NCBI RefSeq assembly: GCF_035989285.1
Contig: NZ_CP108513.1
Span: forward strand, 10,292,001-10,356,000
From: Streptomyces sp. NBC_01235
GTDB lineage: Bacteria; Actinomycetota; Actinomycetes; Streptomycetales; Streptomycetaceae
Length of the DNA stretch: 64,000 nucleotides
Reading direction: 5' to 3'
The translations under genes and the position numbers were made by a program. This document shows positions 52,778-62,627 of this stretch, piece by piece. The notes beneath the pieces were generated by a model. It did not search any database. It worked only from the letters and a program-made list of their open reading frames with translations, and was not told the DNA's origin. Every line of letters begins with the position of its first letter. The stretch's first letter is position 1.

Positions 52778-53251
52778 GGTGAGCGCCCACCACCAGTGGA
52801 GTCCGTCCAGTGGGCCGGAATCACCGTCAGTGAGGGACGTGGAGGTGATCCGGCGGAGCCGGCACAGCCGGTAGCGGACCGTGTTGGGATGGGTGAACAG
52901 CGCGGCGGCCGTCTGGTCCAGGCGGCGCCCGTTGTCGAGGAACGTCGTCGCCGTGAGCGCGAGTTGACGATGGAAGTCGTTCGTCGGATCGAGTACGCCC
53001 AGGAGCCGGTCGCTCAACAGCGGCCCCAGCAAAGGCTGTTCGGGCAGGGCGAGCCGGGCCGCGAAGTGGGTGACGTCGTACAGGCCGCGCAGCCCCTGCT
53101 CCCGGCCGAGGTCCGGCGCGCGCACGCACAACCGGTACAGCGAGGGCAGTTCGGGCAGGGCAGCGGCGGGTGCCACCACGACGAGGGCGTCCGGGGCGAG
53201 TTCGTCGGTGCCGGGCGGCCGCGGGCACAGTCCGGCCAGGTGGCCGTCGAC
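52778..53251 (-). pseudogene. Truncated PucR-family regulator (C-terminal part)
   Basis: On the minus strand the segment from ELAPDALVVVAPAAAL through LDQTAAALFTHPNTVRYRLCRLRRIT to LHWWWAL is the C-terminal half of a PucR/CdaR-type regulator, including its helix-turn-helix. The N-terminal domains are missing: at 53251 the sequence changes abruptly into the plus-strand dehydrogenase fragment. The native stop also appears lost, since the frame runs on to 52604, past the GH43 start. A deletion or inversion joining two genes is the simplest explanation. Confidence 0.75.
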
Positions 53252-53255
53252 CGCC

Positions 53256-54384
53256 GCCGTGGTGCTCCTCCTCGACCAGGAGCCCGAGGCGAGCATCGGC
53301 GGGCAGGCGTTCTGGTCCTTCGGCGGCCTGTTCTTCGTCAACTCCGACGAACAGCGTCTGATGGGCGTCAAGGACACCTACGACCTGGCCTGGCAGGACT
53401 GGCGGGGCGCGGCCGGTTTCGACCGGGGTGTCGACGACCCCAAGGGCCAGGACCACTGGGCGTACCAGTGGGCCACGGGCGTTCCCGCACACGTCGACGG
53501 CCGGATGCCGGCGATCACGCAGAAGGCGGGCGGGCGCATCGTCAACCCGGACCGGATGTGGCACTGCACCGAGGGCCTCAGGAAATACGACCCGATCCGG
53601 CCCGGCCACGGCATCCGTATCCTCCCCGGCCCCTCCTCGATGTGGTTCGACGCCGAGGGGCAGCTGTTCAACACCCCCGACATGCCGGGCTACGACACCC
53701 TGCACACCCTCAAGACGATCACCGACTCCGGTTACGACTACTCCTGGTTCGTCACCACCCAGAAGATCATCGCCAAGGAGTTCGCGCTGTCCGGCTCCGA
53801 ACAGAACCCCGACCTCACCAACAAGGACGTCTGGCAGCTGCTGTCGAGGATCTGGCAGACCCCGGAGCCGATCGAGAAGTTCAAGAACAAGGGCGAGGAC
53901 TTCGTCGTCGCCACGACGCTCACCGACCTGGTCGCCGGCATGAACAAGCTCACCGGGGACAACCTGATCGAGCTCGCCGACCTCAAGCGGCAGATCGAGG
54001 CCCGCGACCGGGAGATCGACAGCCCGTACACCAAGGACGTGCAGGTCATGGGCATCCGCAACGCCCTGAACCACACCGGCGACACGCTCAGCCGCACGGC
54101 CTGCGTCCACCGGATCCTCGACTCGAGCGCCGGGCCGCTGATCGCCGTGCGCCTCGACGTCCTCACCCGCAAAGCCCCTCGGCGGCCTGCAGACCGACCT
54201 CTTGGGCCGGGTCCTGGACGCCACCGGGATCCCCGTGCCAGGCCTGTACGCGGCCGGGGAGGTCGCCGGGTTCGGCGGCGGCGGAGTCCACGATTACCGT
54301 TCCCCGGAGGGCACCTTCCTCGGCGGCTGCCTGTTCCCCGGACGCCGGGCGGGGAGGGCGGCAGCGGCGGCCACCGAGACCTGA
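53256..54384 (+). pseudogene. Truncated, frameshifted FAD-binding dehydrogenase
   Basis: The fragment begins in mid-protein with VVLLLDQEPEASIGGQAFWSFGGLFF, a conserved FAD-contact region of the flavoprotein dehydrogenase (KsdD/fumarate reductase-like) family. It lacks the N-terminal GxGxxG. After GQDHWAYQWA a stretch of about 200 residues is missing. The frame is open to ~54150 and the normal C-terminus (GRVLDATGIPVPGLYAAGEV, GGVHDYRSPEGTFLGGCLF) follows in another frame (54179-54384). So there is an N-terminal truncation, an internal deletion and a frameshift. It abuts the truncated pucR at 53251-53256. Confidence 0.8.
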
Positions 54385-54518
54385 TCGCCGGCCGCGGTCC
54401 CGGGTACCCGGCGGTCCGATCGGGCGACACGCGCGGTGAGTGGCCCTCCTCACATGGCCATCCCGGCCCCTCACCGACACGATGGTCCTCGTCACCGGCA
54501 GGCTGAAGGGGTCCCAGG

Positions 54519-57500
54519 ATGTTCCGCAAGGTGCTGGTCGCCAACCGTGGTGAGATCGCGATCCGTGCGTTTCGCGCCGGCTATGAGCTGGGCGCGCGCA
54601 CGGTCGCCGTCTTCCCGCACGAGGACCGCAACTCACTGCACCGGCTGAAAGCCGACGAGGCCTACGAGATCGGCGAGCCGGGACACCCGGTGCGCGCCTA
54701 CCTCTCCGTCGAGGAGATCGTCGCCGCCGCGCGCCGGGCGGGCGCCGACGCCGTCTACCCGGGCTACGGCTTCCTCTCCGAGAACCCCGAACTGGCCCGC
54801 GCCTGCGAGGAGGCGGGCATCACGTTCGTCGGCCCCGACGCGCGGACCCTCGAACTGACCGGGAACAAGGCCCGGGCCGTAGCCGCCGCCCGCGAGGCGG
54901 GCGTGCCCGTGCTCGGCTCCTCGGCGCCGTCCAGCGACGTCGACGAACTGGTACGTGCCGCGGACGACATCGGCTTCCCCGTGTTCGTCAAGGCGGTCGC
55001 CGGCGGCGGCGGGCGCGGCATGCGGCGCGTGGAGCACCCCGCGCAGCTGCGCGAGTCCATCGAGGCGGCGGCCCGCGAGGCGGCGTCCGCGTTCGGCGAC
55101 GCCACCGTCTTCCTGGAGAAGGCCGTCGTCGACCCCCGCCACATCGAGGTGCAGATCCTCGCCGACGGCGAGGGCAACGTCATCCACCTCTTCGAGCGGG
55201 ACTGCTCGGTCCAGCGCCGCCACCAGAAGGTCATCGAGCTCGCCCCCGCGCCGAACCTGGACCCGGAGCTGCGGAGCCGCATCTGCGCCGACGCCGTGCG
55301 CTTCGCCCGGCAGATCGGCTACCGCAACGCGGGCACCGTCGAGTTCCTCCTCGACCCCGCCGGCAACCACGTCTTCATCGAGATGAACCCGCGCATCCAG
55401 GTCGAGCACACGGTCACCGAGGAGGTCACCGACGTCGACCTCGTCCAGGCCCAGCTGCGCATCGCCTCCGGCGAGACCCTCGCGGACCTCGGCCTGTCGC
55501 AGGAGACGGTCACCCTGCACGGCGCGGCCCTGCAGTGCCGTATCACCACCGAGGACCCCGCGAACGGCTTCCGCCCGGACACCGGCCGCATCAGCGCCTA
55601 CCGCTCCCCGGGCGGCTCCGGCATCCGCCTCGACGGCGGCACCACCCACGCGGGGACGGAGATCAGCGCCCACTTCGACTCCATGCTGGTCAAACTCACC
55701 TGCCGGGGCCGGGACTTCCAGACCGCGATCGGACGGGCCCGGCGCGCCGTGGCCGAGTTCCGCATCCGCGGCGTGGCCACCAACATCCCGTTCCTGCAGG
55801 CCGTCCTCGACGATCCCGACTTCCAGGCCGGACACGTCACCACGTCGTTCATCGAACAGCGGCCGCACCTGCTCACCGCACGCTCCTCGGCCGACCGCGG
55901 CACCAAGCTGCTGACCTACCTCGCCGACGTCACGGTCAACAAGCCGCACGGCGAGCGGCCCGAGCTGATCACCCCGGCCACCAAGCTGCCGCCGCTGCCG
56001 GACACCGAGCCGCCCGCGGGCTCCCGTCAGCGGCTGGTCCACCTCGGCCCGGAGGGCTTCGCCCGCTGGCTGCGCGAGTCGCCCACCATCGGTGTCACCG
56101 ACACCACCTTCCGCGACGCCCACCAGTCCCTGCTCGCCACCCGTGTCCGCACCAAGGACCTCCTCGCCTCGGCCCCGCTGGTCGCCCGCACGCTGCCCCA
56201 GCTGCTGTCCCTGGAGTGCTGGGGCGGCGCCACCTACGACGTCGCCCTGCGCTTCCTCGCCGAGGACCCCTGGGAGCGGCTGTCCGCCCTGCGCGAGGCC
56301 GTCCCCAACATCTGCCTCCAGATGCTGCTGCGCGGCCGCAACACCGTGGGCTACACGCCCTACCCGACCGAGGTGACCGACGCCTTCGTGCAGGAGGCCG
56401 CCGCCACCGGCATCGACATCTTCCGCATCTTCGACGCGCTCAACGACGTCGGCCAGATGCGGCCCGCCATCGACGCCGTACGCGAGACGGGCACGGCGAT
56501 CGCCGAGGTCGCGCTCTGCTACACCTCCGACCTGTCCGACCCGGCGGAGCAGCTCTACACCCTCGACTACTACCTGCGTCTCGCCGAGCAGATCGTCGAG
56601 GCGGGCGCGCATGTCCTGGCCGTCAAGGACATGGCGGGCCTGCTGCGCGCCCCGGCCGCCGCCAAGCTGGTCTCCGCGCTGCGCCGCGAGTTCGACCTGC
56701 CGGTGCACCTGCACACCCACGACACCGCGGGTGGCCAGCTCGCCACCTATCTGGCCGCGATCCAGGCCGGCGCGGACGCCGTCGACGGCGCCGTGGCCTC
56801 CATGGCCGGTACGACCTCCCAGCCCTCGCTGTCGGCGCTCGTCGCCGCCACCGACCACTCCGAGCGGCCCACCGGCCTCGACCTCCAGGCCGTCGGCGAC
56901 CTGGAGCCCTACTGGGAGGGCGTCCGCAGGATCTACGCCCCCTTCGAAGCCGGCCTCGCCTCCCCGACCGGGCGCGTCTACCACCACGAGATCCCCGGCG
57001 GACAGCTCTCCAACCTGCGCACCCAGGCCGTCGCCCTCGGCCTCGGCGACCGCTTCGAGGACATCGAGGCGATGTACGCCGCCGCCGACGGCATCCTCGG
57101 CCGCCTGGTGAAGGTCACCCCGTCGTCCAAGGTGGTCGGCGACCTCGCCCTGCACCTCGTCGGCGCCGGAGTGTCCCCGCAGGACTTCGAGGCGACGCCC
57201 GACCGGTACGACATTCCCGACTCCGTCATCGGCTTCCTGCGCGGTGAGCTCGGCACCCCGCCCGGCGGCTGGCCCGAGCCGTTCCGCAGCAAGGCGCTCC
57301 AGGGCCGTGCCGACGCCAAGCCCGTGCAGGAGCTGACCACCGAGGACCGCGAAGGCCTGGAGAAGACCCCCCGCAGCACCCTCAACCGGCTCCTCTTCCC
57401 CGGCCCGACGCGCGACTTCGAAACCCACCGCCAGGCCTACGGCGACACCAGCGTCCTCGACAGCAAGGACTTCTTCTACGGGCTGCGCCCGGGCAAGGAG

Positions 57501-57893
57501 TACTCCGTCGACCTCGAGCCGGGTGTCCGCCTTCTGATCGAGTTGCAGGCCGTCGGTGAGGCGGACGAGCGCGGCATGCGCACCGTCATGTCGTCCCTGA
57601 ACGGCCAGCTGCGGCCCATCCAGGTCCGCGACCAGGCGGCGGCCTCCGACGTCCCGGTCACCGAGAAGGCCGACCGCACCAACCCCGGCCATGTCGCCGC
57701 GCCCTTCGCCGGCGTGGTCACCCTGGCGGTCGCCGAGGGCGACGAGGTGGAGGTCGGCGCGACGATCGCCACCATCGAGGCGATGAAGATGGAGGCCACC
57801 ATCACCGCTCCGAAGGCCGGAACGGTGTCACGGCTGGCCATCAACCGGATCCAGCAGGTGGAGGGTGGTGACCTGCTGGTGGAGGTGCGCTGA
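54519..57893 (+). CDS. pyc: Pyruvate carboxylase
   Basis: A 1124-residue single-chain enzyme from ATG 54519, with GAAGGGG upstream. Biotin carboxylase (about 1-450): VANRGEIAIRAFRAG, ATP-grasp loop KAVAGGGGRGMR, EMNPRIQVEHTVTEEV. Carboxyltransferase (about 520-800): GVTDTTFRDAHQSLLATRVRT, with metal ligands including HLHTHDTAGG. The biotin carrier domain is C-terminal, with Lys1090 in EAMKMEA. It converts pyruvate and bicarbonate to oxaloacetate to refill the TCA cycle. The full length and all motifs are intact. It stands alone downstream of decayed DNA. Confidence 0.97.
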   Translation: MFRKVLVANRGEIAIRAFRAGYELGARTVAVFPHEDRNSLHRLKADEAYEIGEPGHPVRAYLSVEEIVAAARRAGADAVYPGYGFLSENPELARACEEAGITFVGPDARTLELTGNKARAVAAAREAGVPVLGSSAPSSDVDELVRAADDIGFPVFVKAVAGGGGRGMRRVEHPAQLRESIEAAAREAASAFGDATVFLEKAVVDPRHIEVQILADGEGNVIHLFERDCSVQRRHQKVIELAPAPNLDPELRSRICADAVRFARQIGYRNAGTVEFLLDPAGNHVFIEMNPRIQVEHTVTEEVTDVDLVQAQLRIASGETLADLGLSQETVTLHGAALQCRITTEDPANGFRPDTGRISAYRSPGGSGIRLDGGTTHAGTEISAHFDSMLVKLTCRGRDFQTAIGRARRAVAEFRIRGVATNIPFLQAVLDDPDFQAGHVTTSFIEQRPHLLTARSSADRGTKLLTYLADVTVNKPHGERPELITPATKLPPLPDTEPPAGSRQRLVHLGPEGFARWLRESPTIGVTDTTFRDAHQSLLATRVRTKDLLASAPLVARTLPQLLSLECWGGATYDVALRFLAEDPWERLSALREAVPNICLQMLLRGRNTVGYTPYPTEVTDAFVQEAAATGIDIFRIFDALNDVGQMRPAIDAVRETGTAIAEVALCYTSDLSDPAEQLYTLDYYLRLAEQIVEAGAHVLAVKDMAGLLRAPAAAKLVSALRREFDLPVHLHTHDTAGGQLATYLAAIQAGADAVDGAVASMAGTTSQPSLSALVAATDHSERPTGLDLQAVGDLEPYWEGVRRIYAPFEAGLASPTGRVYHHEIPGGQLSNLRTQAVALGLGDRFEDIEAMYAAADGILGRLVKVTPSSKVVGDLALHLVGAGVSPQDFEATPDRYDIPDSVIGFLRGELGTPPGGWPEPFRSKALQGRADAKPVQELTTEDREGLEKTPRSTLNRLLFPGPTRDFETHRQAYGDTSVLDSKDFFYGLRPGKEYSVDLEPGVRLLIELQAVGEADERGMRTVMSSLNGQLRPIQVRDQAAASDVPVTEKADRTNPGHVAAPFAGVVTLAVAEGDEVEVGATIATIEAMKMEATITAPKAGTVSRLAINRIQQVEGGDLLVEVR

Positions 57894-57913
57894 GGTCATG
57901 GGCCCGCGGACGC

Positions 57914-58882
57914 TCACTCGCCCGCGGACACGTACCGGCCGCCCACGTCGTCCGCGTGCTCCTGTCCGGACAGGTCGACCTTCACGCCGTAGGGCTCCAG
58001 GGTCTGCCGCACCCGCTGCGTCATCGCGTCGGACAGGAAGTGGTGGTGCAGGTCCAGCTCCTGGAGATGCACCAGGGGCTGACCGCTCAGCAGGGCCTCG
58101 GCGCCCGTGTCCGACAGGGTGCCGCGGCCCAGGTGCAGGGCGGTCAGCCGGGCCACCACCGGGGCCGACGCGACGGCGGTGGCCACCTCGTCCTGGATGT
58201 CGGCGTTCTGCAGGCCCAGCCGGCGCAGCGCCGGCAGCCGGGAGCCGTCCAGGATCGGCGCGAGGTCGGCCACCGTGGTGTCGCGGCCGTACCACTCCTC
58301 GCCCAGCCACAGGTCCAGGTGCTCGAGGGCGGGCAGGTCGGAGGCGGCGAGGCCGCGGGGCACCTCGGCGGGCAGGCCGCCGTTCTCGAAGCGGAGGGTG
58401 CGAAGGTGCTCGTGGCGCAAGGGCGTGAACAGCAGTCCCGGTTCGCCGCCGAAGCCGCCGTTGGAGCCGCGTACCGCGAGTTCCTCGAGACGCGGATAGG
58501 AGTGCAGGATCGGAGTCACGTCACCCTGGACGATCCAGGAGAGTTCGGCTTCCCCGAACTCGAGGTCGGCGAGGTAGAGGGCCTTCAGACCTGTGAGGCG
58601 CTCGCGTGCGGCCTCGAGAAGTTCGGCCGTCCTGTGGGGATCGCCGGCGTCCAGTTCGGAGCCGTAGGCGCCCGCTCCCAGCACCAGAGCCCGCACGCGC
58701 GCAGGGTCAACGGTGTCCAGGAAGTGGTCCCAGCACTCGTCGAACTCCTCCGGTTCGTTCTCGTGCCGGACGAGCCTCCAGGCGACGGACTCCGCCGCCG
58801 GTAAGGCCGGGACGTTCTCCCCGGGCAGGGGGAAGTCGTACACCGGCAGGCCGTGCAGTTCCGATATGTGACCCAGGGTCAA
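57914..58882 (-). CDS. STM4015-family leucine-rich protein (copy 1)
   Basis: A 322-residue protein; TTG 58882 is the likely start, with GGAAGG about ten bases upstream. The first ~70 residues (ISELHGLPVYDFPLPGEN, ESVAWRLVRH, VRALVLGAG) are the STM4015 signature; the rest is leucine-rich repeats (LPALEHLDLWLGEEWYG, LRRLGLQNADIQDEVA, LQELDLHHHFLSDAM). It is paralogous to the proteins at 62731 and 63684. The family is named from a Salmonella gene cluster of unknown function. It is convergent with pyc, the stops being 20 bases apart. Confidence 0.85.
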   Translation of the reverse strand: MTLGHISELHGLPVYDFPLPGENVPALPAAESVAWRLVRHENEPEEFDECWDHFLDTVDPARVRALVLGAGAYGSELDAGDPHRTAELLEAARERLTGLKALYLADLEFGEAELSWIVQGDVTPILHSYPRLEELAVRGSNGGFGGEPGLLFTPLRHEHLRTLRFENGGLPAEVPRGLAASDLPALEHLDLWLGEEWYGRDTTVADLAPILDGSRLPALRRLGLQNADIQDEVATAVASAPVVARLTALHLGRGTLSDTGAEALLSGQPLVHLQELDLHHHFLSDAMTQRVRQTLEPYGVKVDLSGQEHADDVGGRYVSAGE

Positions 58883-59129
58883 GGCAGGAGCGCCTTCCGT
58901 GCGGGACGGCAGCCGGCGACCAGGGTCCCGGCCCGTGCGCGGCCCTTTCTACCAAGGCCCTCCGACAGGCCCGGGCCCACGACAGCGCGCCGGTGGACAG
59001 GTCTGCCCTCGCGGACAGGAGGTCTGCCCCCGCGTCCGGTGACGTCGGTCGGACGGCGGGCTAACGTCCGGCCGTGAACAACAGCACCTTTCCGGAACGG
59101 CTCGTGACGGCCCGTCCGGAGCTCTCCGC

Positions 59130-60242
59130 GTGAGCGACGAGCACGCCGTCGAGAGCCGCCCGGCCGACGAACCGGCGACCCCGCCCCGACCGCAGCCGCC
59201 CGCGCCCCGCCCCCGCCGACGCGGTCCCGGCCCCTTCACCCTGCTCGTGCTGCCGGGCCTGCTCACCCTGTCGGTGGTGGCCGGGTTCCTCGCCCTGACC
59301 GGCGGCCTCCCGTCGGACTGGACGCCCGGCGAGAGCCCGGAGCAGCCCGCCTCCGACGGCGTCGACGAGACGTACGGGCCTTGGCTCCGCAAGGCGGCCG
59401 AAGCCTGCACCGTCGTCACCCCGTCCCTCCTCGCCGCCCAGATCGACCAGCTGTCCGGCTGGAACGACGACAGCGCCACGACGTCGGACGAACAGGGCAT
59501 CGCCGCGTTCACGGCCGCCGAGTGGCGGACCTGGGGCAAGGACGACGACGGCAACGGCAGTTCCTCGCCACGCGATCCGGCCGACGCCATCATGGCGCTG
59601 GGCCGGCAGGACTGCTCCCTCGCCGGGAAGATCACGGACCTCAGGACCGAGGGGACCGTCTCCGGCGAGCTCGTGGACCTCACCCTCGCCGCGTACGCGG
59701 TCGGCACGGACGCGGTGACCGAGGCCGGGCGGGTGCCCGCCGGGGCGCAGACCTACCTCACCGAGGTGAAGGCCCTGTTCACGCGGTACGAGGCGTTCGA
59801 CCGGGAGGACTTCAGCGGCGGCGGGAAGGCGAACGCGATCCTGGCGGCACCCGTCACCACTCTCACCATCACCTCCCCCTACGGCTCGCGGCAGCACCCC
59901 CTGACCGGCGTCACCAAACTCCACACCGGCGTGGACTTCGGAGCGCCCCAGGGCGCCCAGGTGTCCGCGGCCCGCGACGGCCGGGTCGTGTTCGCGGCCA
60001 TGACCAAGGCGTACGGCAACCGTGTCGTCGTCGACCACGGCGGCATCGACGGCAAACGCCTGGAGACGACGTACAGCCATCTGTCGGCCATCGAGGTCAC
60101 CGTCGGGCAGACGGTGCGGACCGGAACCCCGATCGGAAGGGTCGGCTCCACCGGCCTGTCCACCGGCCCCCACCTGCACTTCGAGGTGATCTACGACGGC
60201 TCCTACACCGACCCGCAGCCCTGGCTGGCGCTGAACGGCTGA
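59130..60242 (+). CDS. M23-family metallopeptidase, membrane-anchored
   Basis: A 370-residue protein; GTG 59130 follows GGAG about 14 bases upstream, so the start is moderately sure. A Pro/Arg-rich cytoplasmic tail precedes one hydrophobic helix (about 37-58; FTLLVLPGLLTLSVVAGFLALTGG). A lysozyme-like helical region follows (about 80-230). The C-terminal M23/LytM domain has its zinc ligands in HTGVDFG (His and Asp) and GPHLHFEV (HxH). It should cleave peptidoglycan cross-links, or be a lytic-transglycosylase/endopeptidase hybrid, during wall growth. The length is within the family's range. Confidence 0.88.
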   Translation: MSDEHAVESRPADEPATPPRPQPPAPRPRRRGPGPFTLLVLPGLLTLSVVAGFLALTGGLPSDWTPGESPEQPASDGVDETYGPWLRKAAEACTVVTPSLLAAQIDQLSGWNDDSATTSDEQGIAAFTAAEWRTWGKDDDGNGSSSPRDPADAIMALGRQDCSLAGKITDLRTEGTVSGELVDLTLAAYAVGTDAVTEAGRVPAGAQTYLTEVKALFTRYEAFDREDFSGGGKANAILAAPVTTLTITSPYGSRQHPLTGVTKLHTGVDFGAPQGAQVSAARDGRVVFAAMTKAYGNRVVVDHGGIDGKRLETTYSHLSAIEVTVGQTVRTGTPIGRVGSTGLSTGPHLHFEVIYDGSYTDPQPWLALNG

Positions 60243-60379
60243 AGGTGCGCAGCGTGTTGCAGTCATGAGCCCTGTATGCGCCCCCGCGCGCCTGGGCAGA
60301 ATCCGTTCTGCCATTGATCACGTGGGGGAGCGACACGGTCTCCTCCCCACGAACCTCCAGGGAAGGCAGGTCGGTTGTC

Positions 60380-61102
60380 GTGCAGTTGCGTCTTCCCTCC
60401 TCCGTATCCGAAGCACAGCGGTGTCTGGCCGAGGGAGCGGTACCGGTAGGCGGCGCCACGCTGGTGTGGGCCGGCTGGCAGCGCGACGGCTTTCCCGAGC
60501 AGGCCGTGTCGCTGCGCAACCTGCCGGAGGCCAACACGGTCGGCCCGGAGGAACTCGGCGGAGCCGTGCTGCTGCACCGTGTCGACGCGACCGTACCCGA
60601 GGTACTGCACCGGGCGGCCTCCGGCGTGGGCACGGGCGCGGTGCGCCGGGCGGCCACGGTCGGCGGCAACATCGTCGGCAGCACCCTGCGCTGCCTGCTC
60701 CCGGCCGCGCTCGTCCTCGACGCCAAGGCCGTCGTCCTGGAACCCGAGGGCGTGTACGAAACCGACCTGACCGAGCTGCTGGCGAAGCGTCATGTGCTGC
60801 TCGCCCTGCGCTGGCGCACACCCCTGGCCAGTGGTTATCGCAAGCTGGAGGGCGACGCGGGCGGCCCGCCGCCCCTCGTCGTCGCCGCCGCGGTGAACGC
60901 CGACGGCGACGCCCCCGGCCACCTGCGCGTGGCGGTGCGCGACGGCTACGAGGTGCTCAGCGAGAGCACGTCCTACGACGCCGACGCCGATCAGGTCCTT
61001 GAGGCCCTGGCGGGCACGGACCTGGGCGCCCTGTCCGCCACGGCCCGGGACGCGGTCCGCGCCGAGGTCACCGACGTGCTGGCCCGCGCCACCGGCGCCT
61101 GA
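60380..61102 (+). CDS. Orphan FAD-binding domain protein (CoxM/XdhB-like)
   Basis: A 240-residue protein. GTG 60380, behind a GGCAGG element, is preferred over an upstream TTG with no ribosome site. It matches the FAD-binding medium subunit of molybdenum hydroxylases: VGGATLVWAGWQ in the N-terminal FAD domain and the conserved GAVRRAATVGGNIVGSTLRCLLPAALVLDA stretch. It is shorter than catalytic medium subunits, and no large (molybdopterin) or small (2Fe-2S) subunit genes are present. It may work with a distant partner or have been recruited for another task. Confidence 0.7.
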   Translation: MQLRLPSSVSEAQRCLAEGAVPVGGATLVWAGWQRDGFPEQAVSLRNLPEANTVGPEELGGAVLLHRVDATVPEVLHRAASGVGTGAVRRAATVGGNIVGSTLRCLLPAALVLDAKAVVLEPEGVYETDLTELLAKRHVLLALRWRTPLASGYRKLEGDAGGPPPLVVAAAVNADGDAPGHLRVAVRDGYEVLSESTSYDADADQVLEALAGTDLGALSATARDAVRAEVTDVLARATGA

Positions 61103-61126
61103 GGTCCGCCCGCGGGACCTTCCGGG

Positions 61127-62221
61127 TCACGTCTCCCGCACGGGCGCGTACACGTCGGGGTGGAGCCCGAACGTCCAGGCGACGCCCTGTCTCGCCGTCA
61201 GAGTCGTCGGCGGTACCCGCAGCCAGTAGGTACGCCGGGTCCCGTCCGGCTCCGGCGTGGAGTTGAGGACCTCCACCATGACGACGGGCTCGTCGTCCGG
61301 GAGGTCGATCCGCCACAGGGTGCCGGTCTCGTCCCGGTGGACGTGCTGTGCTCCGCAGTCCGCCAGATAGCGGTCGTAGCCGTAGTACTCCAGCATGACC
61401 CGGCGCAGTTCGGCGTTCTCCTCGGCCCGGATCCGTTCCGGCGTCAGCGCCGGCAGTTCCGCGAGGAAATCGGCCGGCACCGGCATGCCGCGCCAGGCGT
61501 ACAGGGCGAATCCGTCGGGGTAGGCCAGCGCCGGGCCGTCCCCGTGGTCGAGCCGGCCCGCCTCGTCCCGGTGCAGGGCGACGGGCCGTTCGCACACCAC
61601 CGCCACGTGCGCGAACGGCCACCACCAGCCGGCGCTGCGGCTCACGGCCGCCAGCCCTTCGAGCGGGCCCGCGTCCGTCGGGAACGCGGCGAGCCACGGC
61701 GCGTCGTGCTGGCCGAGCACGGCGTCCAGCAGAACCAGCCGGAGCTCCGCCTCGGCGGCGGAGCCGCCCCTCTCCATGTCGGCCAGATCCTCCAGCACCC
61801 CGGCCCGGATCCGGTCCACGAGCGCCTGCGTCGACTCCCACAGGCGCCCACCGGTCGCCGCCCAGTGCGCCGCCCAGCCCGCCGGGCCCAACTCCGTGTG
61901 CAGGCGGTGCCGTTCGCGGGCCCACGGGGCGCTGCGGACCGCCTCACGGACACTGGCGCCCTTGCCCGCCAGGTCCCGGACCAGCGTGACCGCCTCACGC
62001 GGTGAACCGGCCCACACCACACGCTCCGGGCCCGGCAGACCGGCCTGCCGGTAGGCCCGGCGCACGCCGTCCTCGGCGGCCGCGCGGTCGGCGGGCGCGG
62101 TCACCGCGGCACAGGCGCGCCAGTCACCGACGTCGTCGGAGGACGCGCCCTCCACCACAGCCGCGGGGTTGTCCGCCACGGCCTCGGGAAACTCTGTCGT
62201 CGTCAACTGCCCCTCCGTCAC
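61127..62221 (-). CDS. DUF6745 domain protein
   Basis: A 364-residue protein; GTG 62221 begins seven bases after the stop of the gene at 62229, so the two form an operon. The C-terminal ~170 residues carry the DUF6745 pattern: RPVALHRDEAGRLDHGDGPALAYPDGFALYAWRGMPVP, then LLEYYGYDRYLAD-like and IDLPDDEPVVMVEVLNSTPEPDGTRRTYWLRVPP, in outline. A region resembling a truncated leucine-rich or helical scaffold precedes it. Function unknown. Transcription probably starts at the RecA-NDp promoter at 62605-62627. Confidence 0.82.
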   Translation of the reverse strand: MTEGQLTTTEFPEAVADNPAAVVEGASSDDVGDWRACAAVTAPADRAAAEDGVRRAYRQAGLPGPERVVWAGSPREAVTLVRDLAGKGASVREAVRSAPWARERHRLHTELGPAGWAAHWAATGGRLWESTQALVDRIRAGVLEDLADMERGGSAAEAELRLVLLDAVLGQHDAPWLAAFPTDAGPLEGLAAVSRSAGWWWPFAHVAVVCERPVALHRDEAGRLDHGDGPALAYPDGFALYAWRGMPVPADFLAELPALTPERIRAEENAELRRVMLEYYGYDRYLADCGAQHVHRDETGTLWRIDLPDDEPVVMVEVLNSTPEPDGTRRTYWLRVPPTTLTARQGVAWTFGLHPDVYAPVRET

Positions 62222-62228
62222 CCTCTGC

Positions 62229-62555
62229 TCAGTCCGCGACGATCCGCACGGATCCGGGCACGTACTCCCGCTGCCGGATCACCCGGTACCACCCCTTCGG
62301 CAACGCGATCGCCGCATGCTCCTCGTGGACCACCCGGCCGCCCTGGGGCAGGTGCAGCAACAGCGGACCGAACGGTCCGGGCTCACGTACCAGATCACCC
62401 GGGCCCACCACCGCGTGGGCGTGCCCGGTGACCTCGCCCAGCGCCAGCACGAGCCGGCCCCGCCCGTCCCGCCGCTCCTTCGGCGCGACCGCCACGTGCG
62501 GCGGCACCGCCTCCTCCGTGACGGGCACGATCAGCACGTCTCCCTGCCGGTACAC
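62229..62555 (-). CDS. Small protein encoded with the DUF6745 gene
   Basis: A 108-residue protein. GTG 62555 was chosen because AGGGGAG lies five bases upstream and the product starts MYRQGDVLIVPV, as a compact domain should; the open frame extends much further upstream only through promoter DNA. The body is EVTGHAHAVVGPGDLV ... LLHLPQGGRVVHEEHAAIALPKGWYRVIRQREYVP. That reads as a small beta-barrel with several His (GHAHAV, VVHEEHA), perhaps metal binding. It precedes the DUF6745 gene and probably works with it. Family not known to me by name. Confidence 0.75.
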   Translation of the reverse strand: MYRQGDVLIVPVTEEAVPPHVAVAPKERRDGRGRLVLALGEVTGHAHAVVGPGDLVREPGPFGPLLLHLPQGGRVVHEEHAAIALPKGWYRVIRQREYVPGSVRIVAD

Positions 62556-62604
62556 GGCTCTCCCCTCTTCGCCGGGCGCACCGGGCACCGGCCTCATGAC
62601 GAAG

Positions 62605-62627
62605 ACCGTACGGGCCACCACTGACAA
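62605..62627 (-). promoter_or_regulatory. RecA-NDp promoter facing the small-protein/DUF6745 operon
   Basis: On the minus strand TTGTCAGTG (62619-62627), eight bases, TACGGT (62605-62610) fits TTGTCRGTG-N8-TAnnnT exactly. Its distance to GTG 62555 leaves a ~45-base leader. Confidence 0.75.

Noticed and set aside
54633..57692. 1019-codon minus-strand frame opposite pyruvate carboxylase
   Set aside because: Pyruvate carboxylase motifs are unambiguous on the plus strand.
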